From Bacteroidaceae bacterium (GTDB lineage Bacteria; Bacteroidota; Bacteroidia; Bacteroidales; Bacteroidaceae): 63,734 nt of DNA. The notes below the pieces were generated by a model. That model did not search any database. It saw nothing but the letters and a program-made list of their open reading frames with translations, and was not told the DNA's origin. Below are positions 38,269-49,100 of the stretch, piece by piece. The stretch lies in the NCBI GenBank assembly GCA_017936265.1, contig JAGBFX010000061.1, forward strand, positions 1-63,734. Direction: 5' to 3'. Position 1 is the first letter of the stretch. Every line of letters begins with the position of its first letter. A program made the translations under genes and the position numbers.

Positions 38269-39594
38269 ATGAATATCCTAAAGAGAATAATCCAGGCAGG
38301 AGCATTGTCTTCGCTGCTGTTAGTTTCAACAACGGCCAACGCACAGGAGGCGCAGTATACACCGACCCCCGAAAATCTGAAGGCACGCCAAGAGTTCGCC
38401 GACAGCAAGTTCGGTATCTTCATCCACTGGGGCATATACAGCATGTTCGCGCAGGGCGAGTGGTACCTGCAGAACTTCCCCATCGACAAGAACGAGTATG
38501 CAAAGGCTGCCGATGCATTCTATCCCCACCGCTTTGACGCAAAGGCATGGGTATCGGCAATAAAGGATGCAGGAGCAAAATATATCTGTTTCACAAGCCG
38601 TCACCATGACAGTTTTTCAATGTGGGATACCGAGCAGAGCGACTACAACATTGTCGATGCTACCCCATTCGGCCGCGATGTCATAAAGGAACTTGCCGAG
38701 GAGTGCCACAAGCAGGGCATCAAGCTGCATCTCTACTACTCGCACATCGACTGGGCACGCGATGAGTATCCGTTGGGACGCACCGGCACACAAGTCGTCG
38801 GACGCGACAAAGCCAAAGCCGACTGGCCCGCATACTACGATTTCATGAACAAGCAGCTTACCGAACTTCTCACAAACTATGGCGAGATTGGTGCAATATG
38901 GTTCGACGGCAAGTGGGACCGCGACCAGGACTCAATACCTTTCAATTGGCAGCTCGACGAGCAGTATGCCATGATACACCGTCTGCAGCCCGCATGCCTC
39001 ATCGGCAATAACCACCACGAGGTACCCAACCCGGGCGAGGATATACAGATATTCGAGCGCGACCTCCCGGGCGAGAACAAGGCGGGACTAAGCGGACAGG
39101 AGGTAAGCCGTCTGCCGCTTGAGACATGCCAGACAATGAACGGAATGTGGGGCTACAAGCTCGTTGACCAGAACTACAAGAGCACCGAGACACTGTTACG
39201 ACTGCTCATCAGCACATCGGGCAAGGGTGCGAACCTGCTGCTCAATGTAGGTCCCCAGCCCAACGGCGAGATACCCGCTGCTGCGCTTGAGCGCATGAAG
39301 GAGATGGGCGAGTGGCTGCGCGCCAACGGCGAGACCGTATACGGCACGACAGCGGGCGACATCCCCGCACAGGATTGGGGCGTGACCACACGCAAGGGCA
39401 ACCGTCTGTTCGTACACATATTCAACCTTGCCGAAAAAGAGCTGACCCTTCCGCTTGAGTGCAAAGTGAAGAAGGCATTCACATATGCCGACAAGCAGCC
39501 TGTCAAGTTCAAGAAGACCAAAGAGGGCGTGAAGCTGATGTTTGACGAGGTGCCTACAGGCGTAGATTATATCATTGAACTTGTAACAAAGTAG
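38269..39594 (+). CDS. Secreted alpha-L-fucosidase, GH29
   Basis: Cleaves terminal alpha-linked fucose, e.g. from mucin or milk glycans. A signal peptide (1-25, ending TTANAQ) precedes the GH29 TIM barrel, with FGIFIHWGIYSMFAQGEWY near the start, CFTSRHHDSFSMWD, and the nucleophile Asp213 in IGAIWFDGKWDRD. A beta-sandwich C-terminal domain follows. At 441 residues it is compact but complete, a GH29-A type. It has its own strong promoter and is followed by a repeat-like element, then cutC. The neighbouring GH2 enzyme suggests a shared glycan-foraging role. Confidence 0.94.
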   Translation: MNILKRIIQAGALSSLLLVSTTANAQEAQYTPTPENLKARQEFADSKFGIFIHWGIYSMFAQGEWYLQNFPIDKNEYAKAADAFYPHRFDAKAWVSAIKDAGAKYICFTSRHHDSFSMWDTEQSDYNIVDATPFGRDVIKELAEECHKQGIKLHLYYSHIDWARDEYPLGRTGTQVVGRDKAKADWPAYYDFMNKQLTELLTNYGEIGAIWFDGKWDRDQDSIPFNWQLDEQYAMIHRLQPACLIGNNHHEVPNPGEDIQIFERDLPGENKAGLSGQEVSRLPLETCQTMNGMWGYKLVDQNYKSTETLLRLLISTSGKGANLLLNVGPQPNGEIPAAALERMKEMGEWLRANGETVYGTTAGDIPAQDWGVTTRKGNRLFVHIFNLAEKELTLPLECKVKKAFTYADKQPVKFKKTKEGVKLMFDEVPTGVDYIIELVTK

Positions 39595-39599
39595 AAACT

Positions 39600-39680
39600 G
39601 CAAGAAAGCTCCTCCGCTTTTTAAGGTGGCACAAACAAAGTGCAGTGACGGAGGAGTTGGGAAACAATTGAGGTGCTGCC
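39600..39680. repeat. Dispersed intergenic element, CTCCTCCG hairpin
   Basis: CTCCTCCG (39609-39616) pairs with CGGAGGAG (39649-39656). The 16-base word CTCCTCCGCTTTTTAA (39609-39624) recurs exactly at 30374-30389, also just after a terminated gene. Confidence 0.55.
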
Positions 39681-39727
39681 GGCATCGACAAAAGTTTAAA
39701 TACTTTTTAAGTTTTACGTTTAACATC

Positions 39728-40462
39728 ATGGCTATACTTGAAATTTGCGCAGGAAGCGTAGAAAGCACCATTGCGGCACGCGACGGCGGAGCGCAACGCA
39801 TTGAGCTGTGTGCCGCGCTCGAGATAGGTGGAGTAACACCGTCGGCGGGTCTCATTGCCGAGGCACGCAAAGTAGAGGGACTTACCCTCAACGTAATCAT
39901 ACGCCCCCGAGGCGGAGATTTCCTATACGATGACTATGAGGCTGCATGCATGGAACAGGACATACGTACCTGCAAACAGCTGGGTGCAGACGGCGTAGTC
40001 ATAGGCGCGCTCACGGCAGAAGGCGACATAGACACTGCACTATGCAAACGCCTTATTGCAGCAGCAGACGGAATGAGCGTTACCTTCCACCGCGCATTTG
40101 ATATGTGCCGCGACCCGCACAAAGCCCTTGAGGAGCTCATTGCTATGGGTTGTAACAGAGTGCTGACATCCGGTCAGGCTGCAACAGCGCTTGTCGGGGT
40201 ACCGTTACTAAAAGAGCTTGTAGAGCAGGCTGACGGGCGCATAATAATTATGCCCGGATGCGGAGTAAACAGCGGCAACGCAGCGGCTATTCTGCAAGCC
40301 ACAGGCGCAAATGAGATACACGCCTCGGCACGCAAGAGCGTCGGAAGCGGCATGATTTTCCGCCATAGCGGAGTTAGCATGGGAAACCCCGACAGCGACG
40401 AATATGCCCGCAAGGAGACATGCAAGGATGAGGTAAGGAGAATTGTCGAGAGTATCGGATAA
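39728..40462 (+). CDS. cutC: CutC family copper homeostasis protein
   Basis: A 244-residue TIM-barrel protein. It starts MAILEICAGSVEST, and has GAQRIELCAALEIGG, IRPRGGDFLYDD, the VTFHRAFDM block, NRVLTSGQ and IMPGCGVNSGNA, all CutC hallmarks. CutC was linked to copper tolerance in E. coli, but its molecular function is not firmly known. The start at 39728 matches the family N-terminus; longer readings run through the repeat element. A strong bidirectional hairpin follows the gene. Confidence 0.92.
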   Translation: MAILEICAGSVESTIAARDGGAQRIELCAALEIGGVTPSAGLIAEARKVEGLTLNVIIRPRGGDFLYDDYEAACMEQDIRTCKQLGADGVVIGALTAEGDIDTALCKRLIAAADGMSVTFHRAFDMCRDPHKALEELIAMGCNRVLTSGQAATALVGVPLLKELVEQADGRIIIMPGCGVNSGNAAAILQATGANEIHASARKSVGSGMIFRHSGVSMGNPDSDEYARKETCKDEVRRIVESIG

Positions 40463-40473
40463 GTACAATACAT

Positions 40474-40527
40474 CCTTTATACATGAAACATGCCAGGCAG
40501 TAGCCTGGCATGTTTCATGTATAAAGG
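40474..40527. terminator. Bidirectional terminator, 25-bp perfect stem
   Basis: Positions 40474-40498 are exactly complementary to 40503-40527, loop AGTA. It lies between cutC and the convergent small protein gene that ends at 40532. Confidence 0.85.
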
Positions 40528-40531
40528 GCTT

Positions 40532-40888
40532 TCATTCAAACAACGTCTTGTATTTCATGCGGACCATTGCACTCTTCTCCCATATATAATCGCTTTCACA
40601 GGAAGAGAGGGAACTGTTCCCTTTGTATGCATCACGCGCTATCTCTTCAAGCCCCTCTTTGAAGAACACGAGCCCGTCATCAGACACCGTGGTCTGCTCA
40701 AGCACAAACTCGAAATATTTCAGCGCATCATACTCCATTCCAATGCCACAATCGTAACAATCGTGGCCACACTGCAGCATGGCACGCAGAGACTCCTTCT
40801 TCTGTTCAATATTATCCCCGCATTGTTCAATGCGCTTAATAGCCCTGGTGTAATTGTAGCTCTCGGGCTGCATTCCTTTCTCTTCCAT
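40532..40888 (-). CDS. Hypothetical protein, cysteine-cluster
   Basis: Not recognised. A 118-residue, acidic, soluble-looking protein with a QCGHDCYDCGIGMEYDALKYFEFVLEQ segment: three cysteines and a histidine within about 10 residues, which may bind metal. The helix-rich pattern (KRIEQCGDNIEQKKESLRAML) is compatible with an alpha-helical fold. It shares a terminator with cutC and lies 24 bases after the transglutaminase-like gene, in the same direction. No function can be given. Confidence 0.65.
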   Translation of the reverse strand: MEEKGMQPESYNYTRAIKRIEQCGDNIEQKKESLRAMLQCGHDCYDCGIGMEYDALKYFEFVLEQTTVSDDGLVFFKEGLEEIARDAYKGNSSLSSCESDYIWEKSAMVRMKYKTLFE

Positions 40889-40912
40889 AAAACGAAGAAT
40901 TTACTTATATAC

Positions 40913-43555
40913 TCAACGCAACTTGTTGATAACCTTGTAGAGCTGTTCGCCCAAGCCGATAGAATAACCCTGTGACATGAACACTACGCGATTGAAGGTG
41001 TCGGCAACAAGTATCACAGGGCGGTTAGGATTCTGCAGCTTCATGTTCCTTACAATCTCGTTGTAGATTGTGTCATCGATGTCGGTACCCCAGACAACCG
41101 TTGACGGCAGGTCGGGGAAGTCATTCACAAAGCGGCTCGCCTCGCCCTTGTCACGGAAGAGAAGCACCATCTTCTGCCCCCACTTCTCGAACTCATCCTT
41201 GTATGGCATCACATCGCGCAGGAAGTGGTTGGTAGGTTCGCTGCCCGGAGCGATGAGAGCAATGATATAATAGCCGCGTCCTGTTGCAGAGAGCAATGAA
41301 CGCTCGCGATTTTCTTTTGTGTCGTAGAAGAGATTCTCGCTATTGAAGTCACCTATTACCTGCAACTCCTCGCTGCTCTCGCGCTGCACATACTCAAGCA
41401 AATTCTCCTCGCCCTCTTTCACATTGAAGAAGGTAAGGTGTGCCAGCACACCGCCATCGGCCATGCGGGTACCTGTCATCATCAAGTAGTCGCCCGCATC
41501 CATCGGAGCACCGTCACGGAAGTGTGAATTGACGGTAGTTGCCTCCTCGGGATAGCCGAGCAGCTGCAGACGGCCGTCGACAATCTTTGAGATTGAGAAG
41601 TGCGAGTAGTATTTGGGGTTGTCGAAATAGCGTGTCGGAACAAAATCTGTCCTTATGCTGCCCTGTGGAGCATTCTCGGCTACAGCCTCCTCGAAGTTGA
41701 CATCGGTCCAACGGCCCGGAGACGGCATGTACTGGGTCTTTCCTGTCACCTCATCAATACGTGCGGGGATACCTATCGCACGCGCGCCGGCAACAAAGAA
41801 GATGTCGCGTGAATGAGGGTCAGCTACACGCATATCCCAGACACCCTTAGGCGACATGCAGAGCGAGAGAGGATTCCACTCGCCGTTTACAGTAATATTC
41901 TCGCGGCACCAGTCGACCCAACGCTGCGGGTCGCCTGCAAAGAACTGACGTTTGTCGGCATCGAACTGAGAGCGGAAGAATGACTTGTAAGGAGTCAGCA
42001 TCTCGTTGCTTACTCTGGGGTTGAGGATATAGTTGCGGTATATCTCATCGTAGCTGCCGTTGCGGGCCGTATTCTTGAGGTGGTCCTCAAGAACCTCGAG
42101 GCTTACATCGCGGAGGTCCTTGTCCGACACTACCGTAAGCAGGTAATACGCAAGCTGAAGTTCCGATACAGGAGTCTTTGCAAGAAATTTCACAATTGTC
42201 TCGTGATTGCCGCGTGACCTGCGGAGAATCTCGACAAGGTTATCCCTTGCATCGCCGCCGAAGCCGCGGCTCTCCACAAAGGCAAGTGCCTTATCGGGAG
42301 TAATGAATGTTGATACATAGGCTGCGCGGATTGAATCCTCACATGCGAAACGGCGGGCATTCTCGGCTGCCTGTTCCTCGCTGACAAAAGGCACTGTATT
42401 GCGCTCACGGGGAGGAGTAATATTCATCTCAAGCGTTGCAGTATAACCGGGTTCCTTGTCAAGGACTACAGTTACCTCCTTATCCTTGCCTGCCGCGAAT
42501 TTCTCGAAACCGAACTTGCCGTCATTCGACGCCCATGCGACCATGTCGCCAAGACCGCTTGTGATAGAGGTATTGCCGTTGTCATCGCACACCTTTGTAG
42601 CAGCTGTGTAGAACTCGGCATAGTTATATATCTTGAACTCTACCGTAGCCTTTACCGGGTTGCCCTCCTTGTCGACAACCTTTACATTTGTCGTTGCCAC
42701 GGGAGCATAATTGGATGTAACGTTTATCTCTGTGAAGCAAGGAGTGACACTGAGTACCTCTTCGGGGCCGTCGTAACTGCCGAAGGCGTTGGTGTGCATG
42801 AGCATGCCTCGTGATGCGGGGGCATTGAACCAGGCAAGATTGAGCACCGGTTCAGGCTCGCACGCACCGAGGAAGTACCATTTCCCGTCAATCCAGGCCT
42901 CGACCCATGCGTGGTTGTTGTCGGTGTGTGCCCAACGCGGAGTGTATACCTGACGCGCAGGAATACCTACAGCACGCAGAGCGGCAACGGTAAATGTCGA
43001 CTCCTCGCCGCAACGGCCGTATGCAGTGCGCACTGTAGCAAGAGGCGAGCTTGTACGTATGTCGCTTGGAGTATATGTGACCTTCTCATGACACCAGTGG
43101 TTGACCTCAAGCACAGCATCACGCATAGAGAGCCCCACTACTCTGCTACGCAACTCGTTGAAGAAGACTTCGCGGCTGTTGTCAAGGTTCTCGTTGTTGA
43201 CACGTACAGGCAGGACAAAATGAAGGAACTCCCTGACAGGCACGCTCTTTCCCCATGGCATTTCGGTACGCGCCTTGAGTGCATAATTGACATTGTTCAG
43301 ATGAAACTCGGCCGAATAATCTGCTATGTCGGGAAGAGGCATGTATGCATACATGAACTGCATGGCCTGACGCTGTTCCGGCTCAAGGGCCCTATCGAAG
43401 ACCTCGAAATAACTCTCATCTGCGATGACCTTGCGGCGTTTCTCGAAATCGGCTGCTATCTTGCCGTTTTTATCGAAGGATTTCTGGGCATTCGCCTCTC
43501 CTGTGGAAAGGAATACAAAAAATGTTGCAAGCAACATAAAGGCTGTTTTTCTCAT
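40913..43555 (-). CDS. Transglutaminase-like domain exported protein
   Basis: An 880-residue exported protein. A signal peptide (1-23, ending ANAQ) leads into a transglutaminase-like domain: Cys182 in TAYGRCGEESTF and His215 in NNHAWVEAWIDG, with the third residue of the triad probably in the FLGACEPEP strand. Carboxypeptidase-regulatory-like beta-sandwich (VKVVDKEGNPVKATVEFKIYN) and a second, degenerate repeat of the transglutaminase-like motif (RDIFFVAGARAIGIPARIDEVTGK, without a clear Cys) follow. The C-terminal 150 residues resemble a thioredoxin-like fold. Such proteins often act as proteases or peptide-binding proteins in the envelope. The large number of accessory domains is typical of Bacteroidales. 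Confidence 0.82.
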   Translation of the reverse strand: MRKTAFMLLATFFVFLSTGEANAQKSFDKNGKIAADFEKRRKVIADESYFEVFDRALEPEQRQAMQFMYAYMPLPDIADYSAEFHLNNVNYALKARTEMPWGKSVPVREFLHFVLPVRVNNENLDNSREVFFNELRSRVVGLSMRDAVLEVNHWCHEKVTYTPSDIRTSSPLATVRTAYGRCGEESTFTVAALRAVGIPARQVYTPRWAHTDNNHAWVEAWIDGKWYFLGACEPEPVLNLAWFNAPASRGMLMHTNAFGSYDGPEEVLSVTPCFTEINVTSNYAPVATTNVKVVDKEGNPVKATVEFKIYNYAEFYTAATKVCDDNGNTSITSGLGDMVAWASNDGKFGFEKFAAGKDKEVTVVLDKEPGYTATLEMNITPPRERNTVPFVSEEQAAENARRFACEDSIRAAYVSTFITPDKALAFVESRGFGGDARDNLVEILRRSRGNHETIVKFLAKTPVSELQLAYYLLTVVSDKDLRDVSLEVLEDHLKNTARNGSYDEIYRNYILNPRVSNEMLTPYKSFFRSQFDADKRQFFAGDPQRWVDWCRENITVNGEWNPLSLCMSPKGVWDMRVADPHSRDIFFVAGARAIGIPARIDEVTGKTQYMPSPGRWTDVNFEEAVAENAPQGSIRTDFVPTRYFDNPKYYSHFSISKIVDGRLQLLGYPEEATTVNSHFRDGAPMDAGDYLMMTGTRMADGGVLAHLTFFNVKEGEENLLEYVQRESSEELQVIGDFNSENLFYDTKENRERSLLSATGRGYYIIALIAPGSEPTNHFLRDVMPYKDEFEKWGQKMVLLFRDKGEASRFVNDFPDLPSTVVWGTDIDDTIYNEIVRNMKLQNPNRPVILVADTFNRVVFMSQGYSIGLGEQLYKVINKLR

Positions 43556-43621
43556 ATCGTTTTATTTTGTTTTTCAGACAGGCATAATCAGCAATACATT
43601 TCAGGATTTGTCTTGATATCT

Positions 43622-43655
43622 CAAAAATACAAATAATTGCCGAACAGAGCGCAAA
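43622..43655 (-). promoter_or_regulatory. Possible promoter of the transglutaminase-like gene
   Basis: On the minus strand TTTG (complement of 43652-43655) precedes TATTTTTG (complement of 43622-43629) by 22 nt; spacing is slightly long. The gene starts 66 bases further. Confidence 0.35.
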
Positions 43656-43743
43656 ATAAAGAAAATATTGGCAAACTATCTCAAATAACGCTGAATAGTT
43701 TCACAAAATCTCCCATACGCGCATGTTATTTTAATAAATTTAC

Positions 43744-43751
43744 TAATTTCG
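43744..43751 (+). promoter_or_regulatory. Possible -7 element of the ABC transporter gene
   Basis: TAATTTCG lies 19 nt before the ATG at 43771. No TTTG is seen at the right spacing. Confidence 0.3.
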
Positions 43752-43770
43752 CAGATTGTTTATTTATTTA

Positions 43771-45465
43771 ATGGCAATGAAAAACGACATAAAGACCAAG
43801 AATCTTATCAAATGGCTTTGGAGGAACTCCAAGGGAGCACGCAGGCAAGCAGTAGCCAACACCCTGACAGGTTTTCTTGATGTTGCGTGCCAGCTGCTGT
43901 GGGTGCTCGCTTGCAAACATGCCATAGATATAGCCACAGGCGTCGAAGAGGGGTCGCTTGCAGTGACAGGAGTAATCATCGGTGCACTGATGCTCGTTGA
44001 GATACTCTCCCGGGGAGTCAGCCGTTGGATTCATGCCGTTGTCGGCAACAAGGTGCGCAACAGAATGAGACTCAAGATTTTCGCACGTCTGCTCCGTGGT
44101 GAGTGGATGGGATTGCAGAAACACCATACAGGCGACCTCACGAACCGCCTCGAGGGAGATGTCAACAGCATAACCGCACTCATCACAGAGAGCGTTCCCG
44201 CCACATTAGTGGTAATGATGCAGCTTGTGGCATCATTCTTCCTGCTGTTCCACATGAGCCCCGTCCTTGCCGTGTCAATATTGATAATACTCCCCGTGTG
44301 CCTTTTCGCGAGCCGTTTCTATGTACGCAAGATGAGGCGCTTCAACCGCGATGTGCGCGACAGCGACAGCAAGATTCAGTCGGTACTGCAGGAGAGCCTC
44401 CAGCACAAGGAACTTATAAAGACACTTGAGCAGAACAGTTCAACCGAGAAACAGCTGAGCGAGCTGCAACAGCAACTGCACTCTCAGGTAACCAGCCGCA
44501 CGAAATTCTCTTTGGGAGCATTTACACTGATACAACTGGGATTTGCCGCAGGATACCTTGTAGCATTCCTTTGGGGTGCTGCAGGCCTGATGGAAGGAGC
44601 AATCACATTCGGCGCCATGACAGCATACCTGCAGCTTGTGGGATTGATACAGCGCCCGACCATGGATCTGAGCAGATTCATCCCCGGCATAGTCTCATCA
44701 CTGACGGCAGCCGAGCGCCTCTACGAGCTTGAGGATATTCCGCTTGAGAAACAGGGCGATGCCATAATGCTCGAAGGCACAGCGGGTGTACGTTTCAGGG
44801 GAGTCACATTCCGTTACACCGATGAGAGCCGACTGATACTCGATGATTTCAGCTACGATTTCCCGCCCGACAGCAGCACTGCCATCGTGGGCGAGACCGG
44901 TGCAGGAAAGAGCACCCTGATACGCCTGCTCGTGGCACTCATCAACCCGAGCAGCGGCGACATCGAGCTGTACAACGGCAAAGAGAGTCACCGTTCATCG
45001 ACACTGACACGCCGCAACTTCATATATATTCCGCAGGGCAACACTCTTGTCAGCGGAACCATAAGGGACAATCTACTCATGGGAGACCCCGATGCCACTG
45101 AGGAGCAGATGAGGAGAGCGCTCCACATTGCATGTGCCGACTATGTATATGACCTCCCCGACGGCATCGACAGCCAGATAACCGAGCGCGGAGGCGGTCT
45201 CAGCGAGGGACAGGCACAGAGAATAGCCGTCGCACGCTCGATACTGCGTCCCGGCAGCATACTGATTCTCGATGAGGTCACATCGGCGCTTGATGAGGAG
45301 ACCGAGCAAGAGATGTTGCGCCGCCTGACACAGAGCCAGATTGGAAAGACACTCATCTTCGTGACTCATCGCCCTGCTATAATGCAATATTGCAGCCAGG
45401 TGTTGCGTATTGACAAGCCCAGACACGACAATGAGAGCCAGCTTGACGCCACACATGCAAAATAG
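43771..45465 (+). CDS. ABC transporter, fused permease and ATPase
   Basis: An exporter half-transporter of 564 residues. Six membrane spans fill the first 300 residues, then the ATPase with Walker A GETGAGKST, signature LSEGQAQR, Walker B SILILDEVTSALDE and H-loop VTHRPA. It probably works as a homodimer that exports a lipid, peptide or drug; sequence alone gives no substrate. The start at 43771 (MAMKNDIKTKN) is favoured over a TTG five codons upstream. ruvA follows 59 bases later. Confidence 0.9.
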   Translation: MAMKNDIKTKNLIKWLWRNSKGARRQAVANTLTGFLDVACQLLWVLACKHAIDIATGVEEGSLAVTGVIIGALMLVEILSRGVSRWIHAVVGNKVRNRMRLKIFARLLRGEWMGLQKHHTGDLTNRLEGDVNSITALITESVPATLVVMMQLVASFFLLFHMSPVLAVSILIILPVCLFASRFYVRKMRRFNRDVRDSDSKIQSVLQESLQHKELIKTLEQNSSTEKQLSELQQQLHSQVTSRTKFSLGAFTLIQLGFAAGYLVAFLWGAAGLMEGAITFGAMTAYLQLVGLIQRPTMDLSRFIPGIVSSLTAAERLYELEDIPLEKQGDAIMLEGTAGVRFRGVTFRYTDESRLILDDFSYDFPPDSSTAIVGETGAGKSTLIRLLVALINPSSGDIELYNGKESHRSSTLTRRNFIYIPQGNTLVSGTIRDNLLMGDPDATEEQMRRALHIACADYVYDLPDGIDSQITERGGGLSEGQAQRIAVARSILRPGSILILDEVTSALDEETEQEMLRRLTQSQIGKTLIFVTHRPAIMQYCSQVLRIDKPRHDNESQLDATHAK

Positions 45466-45524
45466 AGCCTCCTGTGGCAATAAATCAGTTAAAACATCGT
45501 TTTCTAAAAGATAAATGCGACACT

Positions 45525-46118
45525 ATGATTGAATATTTGAGAGGAGAACTTGCCGAACTGACCCCCACCACAGCCATAATCGAGTGCTGCGGTGTCGGTT
45601 ACGAGACAAGTATCACACTGAACACATACAGCGCCCTACAGGGCAAAAAGGATGTAAAGATTTACATCTACGAGGTTATCCGCGAGGACACGCACCAGCT
45701 GTTCGGTTTCTGCAACAAACACGAACGCGAACTGTTCCTATTGCTCATTTCCGTATCAGGAATCGGAGGCAACACTGCACGCACTATATTGTCGGCGTTC
45801 ACCGTAAACGAGCTGTGCGACGCCATTGCTACAGGCAACGAGGTTGCCATCAAAAGCGTGAAGGGCATAGGTCTGAAGACTGCCCAGCGCCTCATCGTCG
45901 ACCTTAAGGACAAGATTGCGGGCATATATGACGGAACTGCAAGCAGCACAGCAACTGCCGCACCAGCGAACAACGACAACATTGACGGTGCGGTGCAGGC
46001 CCTTGCAATGCTCGGGTTCCCTGTTTCGGCAGCCAACAAGGTGGTGCAGTCAATCGCCAAGAGCGAACCTGAGGCGACAATAGAGCAACTCATCAAGCTC
46101 GCCCTCAAGCAGCTGTAA
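45525..46118 (+). CDS. ruvA: Holliday junction DNA helicase subunit RuvA
   Basis: Binds four-way junctions and directs the RuvB motor in branch migration. The 197-residue protein opens MIEYLRGELAELTPTTAIIE with the OB-fold (YEVIREDTHQLFGF), then the tandem helix-hairpin-helix motifs SVSGIGGNTARTIL and VKGIGLKTAQRLI, a flexible linker, and the RuvB-binding domain III (VQALAMLGFPVSAANKVV). The start at 45525 matches the family; earlier frame lacks conservation. sprA follows directly, as in many Bacteroidetes. Confidence 0.95.
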   Translation: MIEYLRGELAELTPTTAIIECCGVGYETSITLNTYSALQGKKDVKIYIYEVIREDTHQLFGFCNKHERELFLLLISVSGIGGNTARTILSAFTVNELCDAIATGNEVAIKSVKGIGLKTAQRLIVDLKDKIAGIYDGTASSTATAAPANNDNIDGAVQALAMLGFPVSAANKVVQSIAKSEPEATIEQLIKLALKQL

Positions 46119-46140
46119 ACGAAAAACAGAAAAACACACG

Positions 46141-49100
46141 ATGCAGAGACGCACGCTGACACTGATGCTTATCCTTTTCGCAAGTATGATGGTACTTGCG
46201 CAGGGCAACGTGCGCTCCGACTCGATACGCAAGGCAAGGCGCAACACCACACGGCAGAGCGCAAATGTAAAGAATGACACCCTGCCCGCAAGGTTCCCCG
46301 TCGCAAAGACGACACCCGACAATGTGAACGACCTGCAGGGGCATGCCCTTGACCTGAAATCACCGCAGAACATAGTTACCGACACCATCTACAACGATAA
46401 AGACAGCACCTACATCATATCTACCAAGCTGAGCAGCGGTTCAATGCTTGGCACCCCGCTGCTGTTGAGCCGCGATGAATATTCGCTGTGGCACGAGAAG
46501 AGGCAGATGCAGAGCTACTTCAGGAAGAAAGGCAACGAAGAGTGGGAGAAGTCAAAGAAGAAGGACAAGTTCGACTTTACCGACATGCACTTCGACCTGG
46601 GACCGGCCGAGAAGATTTTCGGCCCGGGCGGTGTACGCATAAAGACAACTGGAAACGCCGAACTGAAGATAGGCTATTCGTTCCAGAGCATCGACAACCC
46701 TTCATTGCCATCGCGCAGCCGGAACACGAACAGTTTTGACTTTGATGAGAAAATCAATCTCAGCCTGCGAGGCAGTGTCGGCGACAAGATGAACATGGAC
46801 TTCAACTATAACACAGAGTCCACATTCAGCTATGACGCCAAGAAGATAAACCTTAAGTACGATGGCAAGGAGGATGAGGTCATAAAGCTGCTCGAGGCCG
46901 GCAACGTCTCGTTCCCTACCAATTCAAGCCTCATCAAGGGGGCATCATCGCTGTTCGGTATCAGAGCTGACCTGCAGTTCGGCAAGCTTACTTTGCAGAC
47001 CGTTGTGTCACAGAAGACATCAAACACCAGCACTGTCAGTTCAAAAGGAGGAACGCAACTTACCACATACGAGATTGAGATAACTGACTACGATGAGAAC
47101 AAGCACTTCTTCCTTGCGCACTACTTCCGTGACAACTACGACCGCTCAATGTCCCAGTTGCCTACAATCCTGTCGGGAGTCACTATCAACCGCATCGAGG
47201 TGTGGATTACCAACAAGACAAGCGACTACAACAACCCGCGCAACATTGTAGCATTCACCGACATCGGCGAAGGCAACCACATAAGCAACAGCATGTGGCA
47301 GAGCAATGGAGTGACAATCCCGGCGAACGAGGCCAACAACCTTTACTCGCAGATGAACAGCACATATTCGGCAATACGTGACGTCGACCAGGTAAATAAC
47401 GTACTGGGCAGCATAAGCGGGATGAACGGCGGAACCGACTATGAGAAACTGTCGAATGCCCGTTTGCTTTCTACATCGGAATATACCCTTAACAACGCAC
47501 TCGGTTTCATCTCGCTTAAGACACCGCTCCGTGCCGATGAGGTTCTTGCCGTCGCCTATGAATTCACATATGGCGGACAGACATACCAGGTCGGAGAGTT
47601 CTCGAGCGACGTAAAAGAGTCAAAGACAACCCTTTTCGTGAAGTTGCTGAAGCCCAACGCATGCTCTCCCAAGAACGGCTGCTGGGACCTCATGATGAAG
47701 AATGTCTATTCAATAGGAACACGCAGCCTCAAGGAGACGGACTTCAAGCTTGACGTATACTACGCCAGCGACAGTCTGGGAACAAACATAACATACCTGC
47801 CCGAGCAGGGCCTCAAGGGAGAGAGTCTGTTACAGATGCTCGGGCTCGACCGTCTTGACAGCAACAACAGCAAGGAGAACCCCAACGGAATATTCGACTT
47901 CATTCAGGGATACACAGTGGATGCCACTTCGGGCAGAATATTTTTCCCGTCGGTGGAGCCGTTCGGCAGCTATCTCAGAAAGAAAATCGGCAATGATGCC
48001 ATTGCCGACAAATATGTGTTTGAAGAGTTGTACGACTCGACAAAGACCGTTGCCAAGCAGATTGCCGAAAAGGACAAGTTCTACCTCATAGGAGAGTATA
48101 CAGGCTCATCGGCAAACGTGATACAGACAGGTTCTACGAACATACCGAGGGGGTCTGTCGTAGTGACAGCCGGCGGCGTTACGCTTGTAGAGAACAGCGA
48201 CTATCAGGTAGACTACTCATCGGGAACGGTAACAATCCTGAACCAGAACATCATAGACGCAGGCACCAACGTACAGGTATCGCTCGAGAGCAACACTCTC
48301 TTCAACATGCAGAGAAAGACTGTGCTCGGTCTCAACTGGAAGTATGACTACTCGGACGACTTCAAGTTCGGCGGTACATTGCTGTCGCTGTCGGAAAAGC
48401 CGCTGACATCAAAGGTAGACATGGGCTCTGAGCCTTTGCAGAATTTCCTGTGGGGATTCAACCTCAGCTGGAAGAAGCAGAGCCAGTGGCTCACAAACAT
48501 GATTGACAAGCTGCCGTTCATCAGCTGTACAGAGCCGTCATCAATAAACCTGTCGGCCGAGTTCGCACGTCTTGAGGCAGGGACATCGAGCGACGTACAG
48601 AGCGAGGCATCATATATCGATGACTTCGAGAGCACCGAGAACGGCATTGACATCAAGTCTCCGTCACAATGGATGCTCGCAGCCTTGCCAAGCGGCATGC
48701 CCTACAGTAACCTCACAAACGACATACGCACGGGATATGACCGTGCCCACATCAGTTGGTACACCATTGACCCGCTCTTCACACGCCGCAGTTCATCGCT
48801 TACACCGGCACACATCAAGAGCGACATGGAACAGTTGTCGAACCACTATGTGCGCGAGGTATACGAACGCGAGCTATACCCCAACAAGGAATCAACATAC
48901 GGCGAGTCATCGACACTATCGCTGCTGAACGTCACATACTATCCCAACGAGCGAGGTCCTTACAACCTTGACACAGATGTAAACTACGACGGACACCTGA
49001 ATAACCCAGAGAAACGTTGGGGAGGTATCACGCGTCAGCTGACGACAACAGACTTCGAGGGAGCCAACATACAGTACCTCGAGTTCTGGCTGCTCGACCC

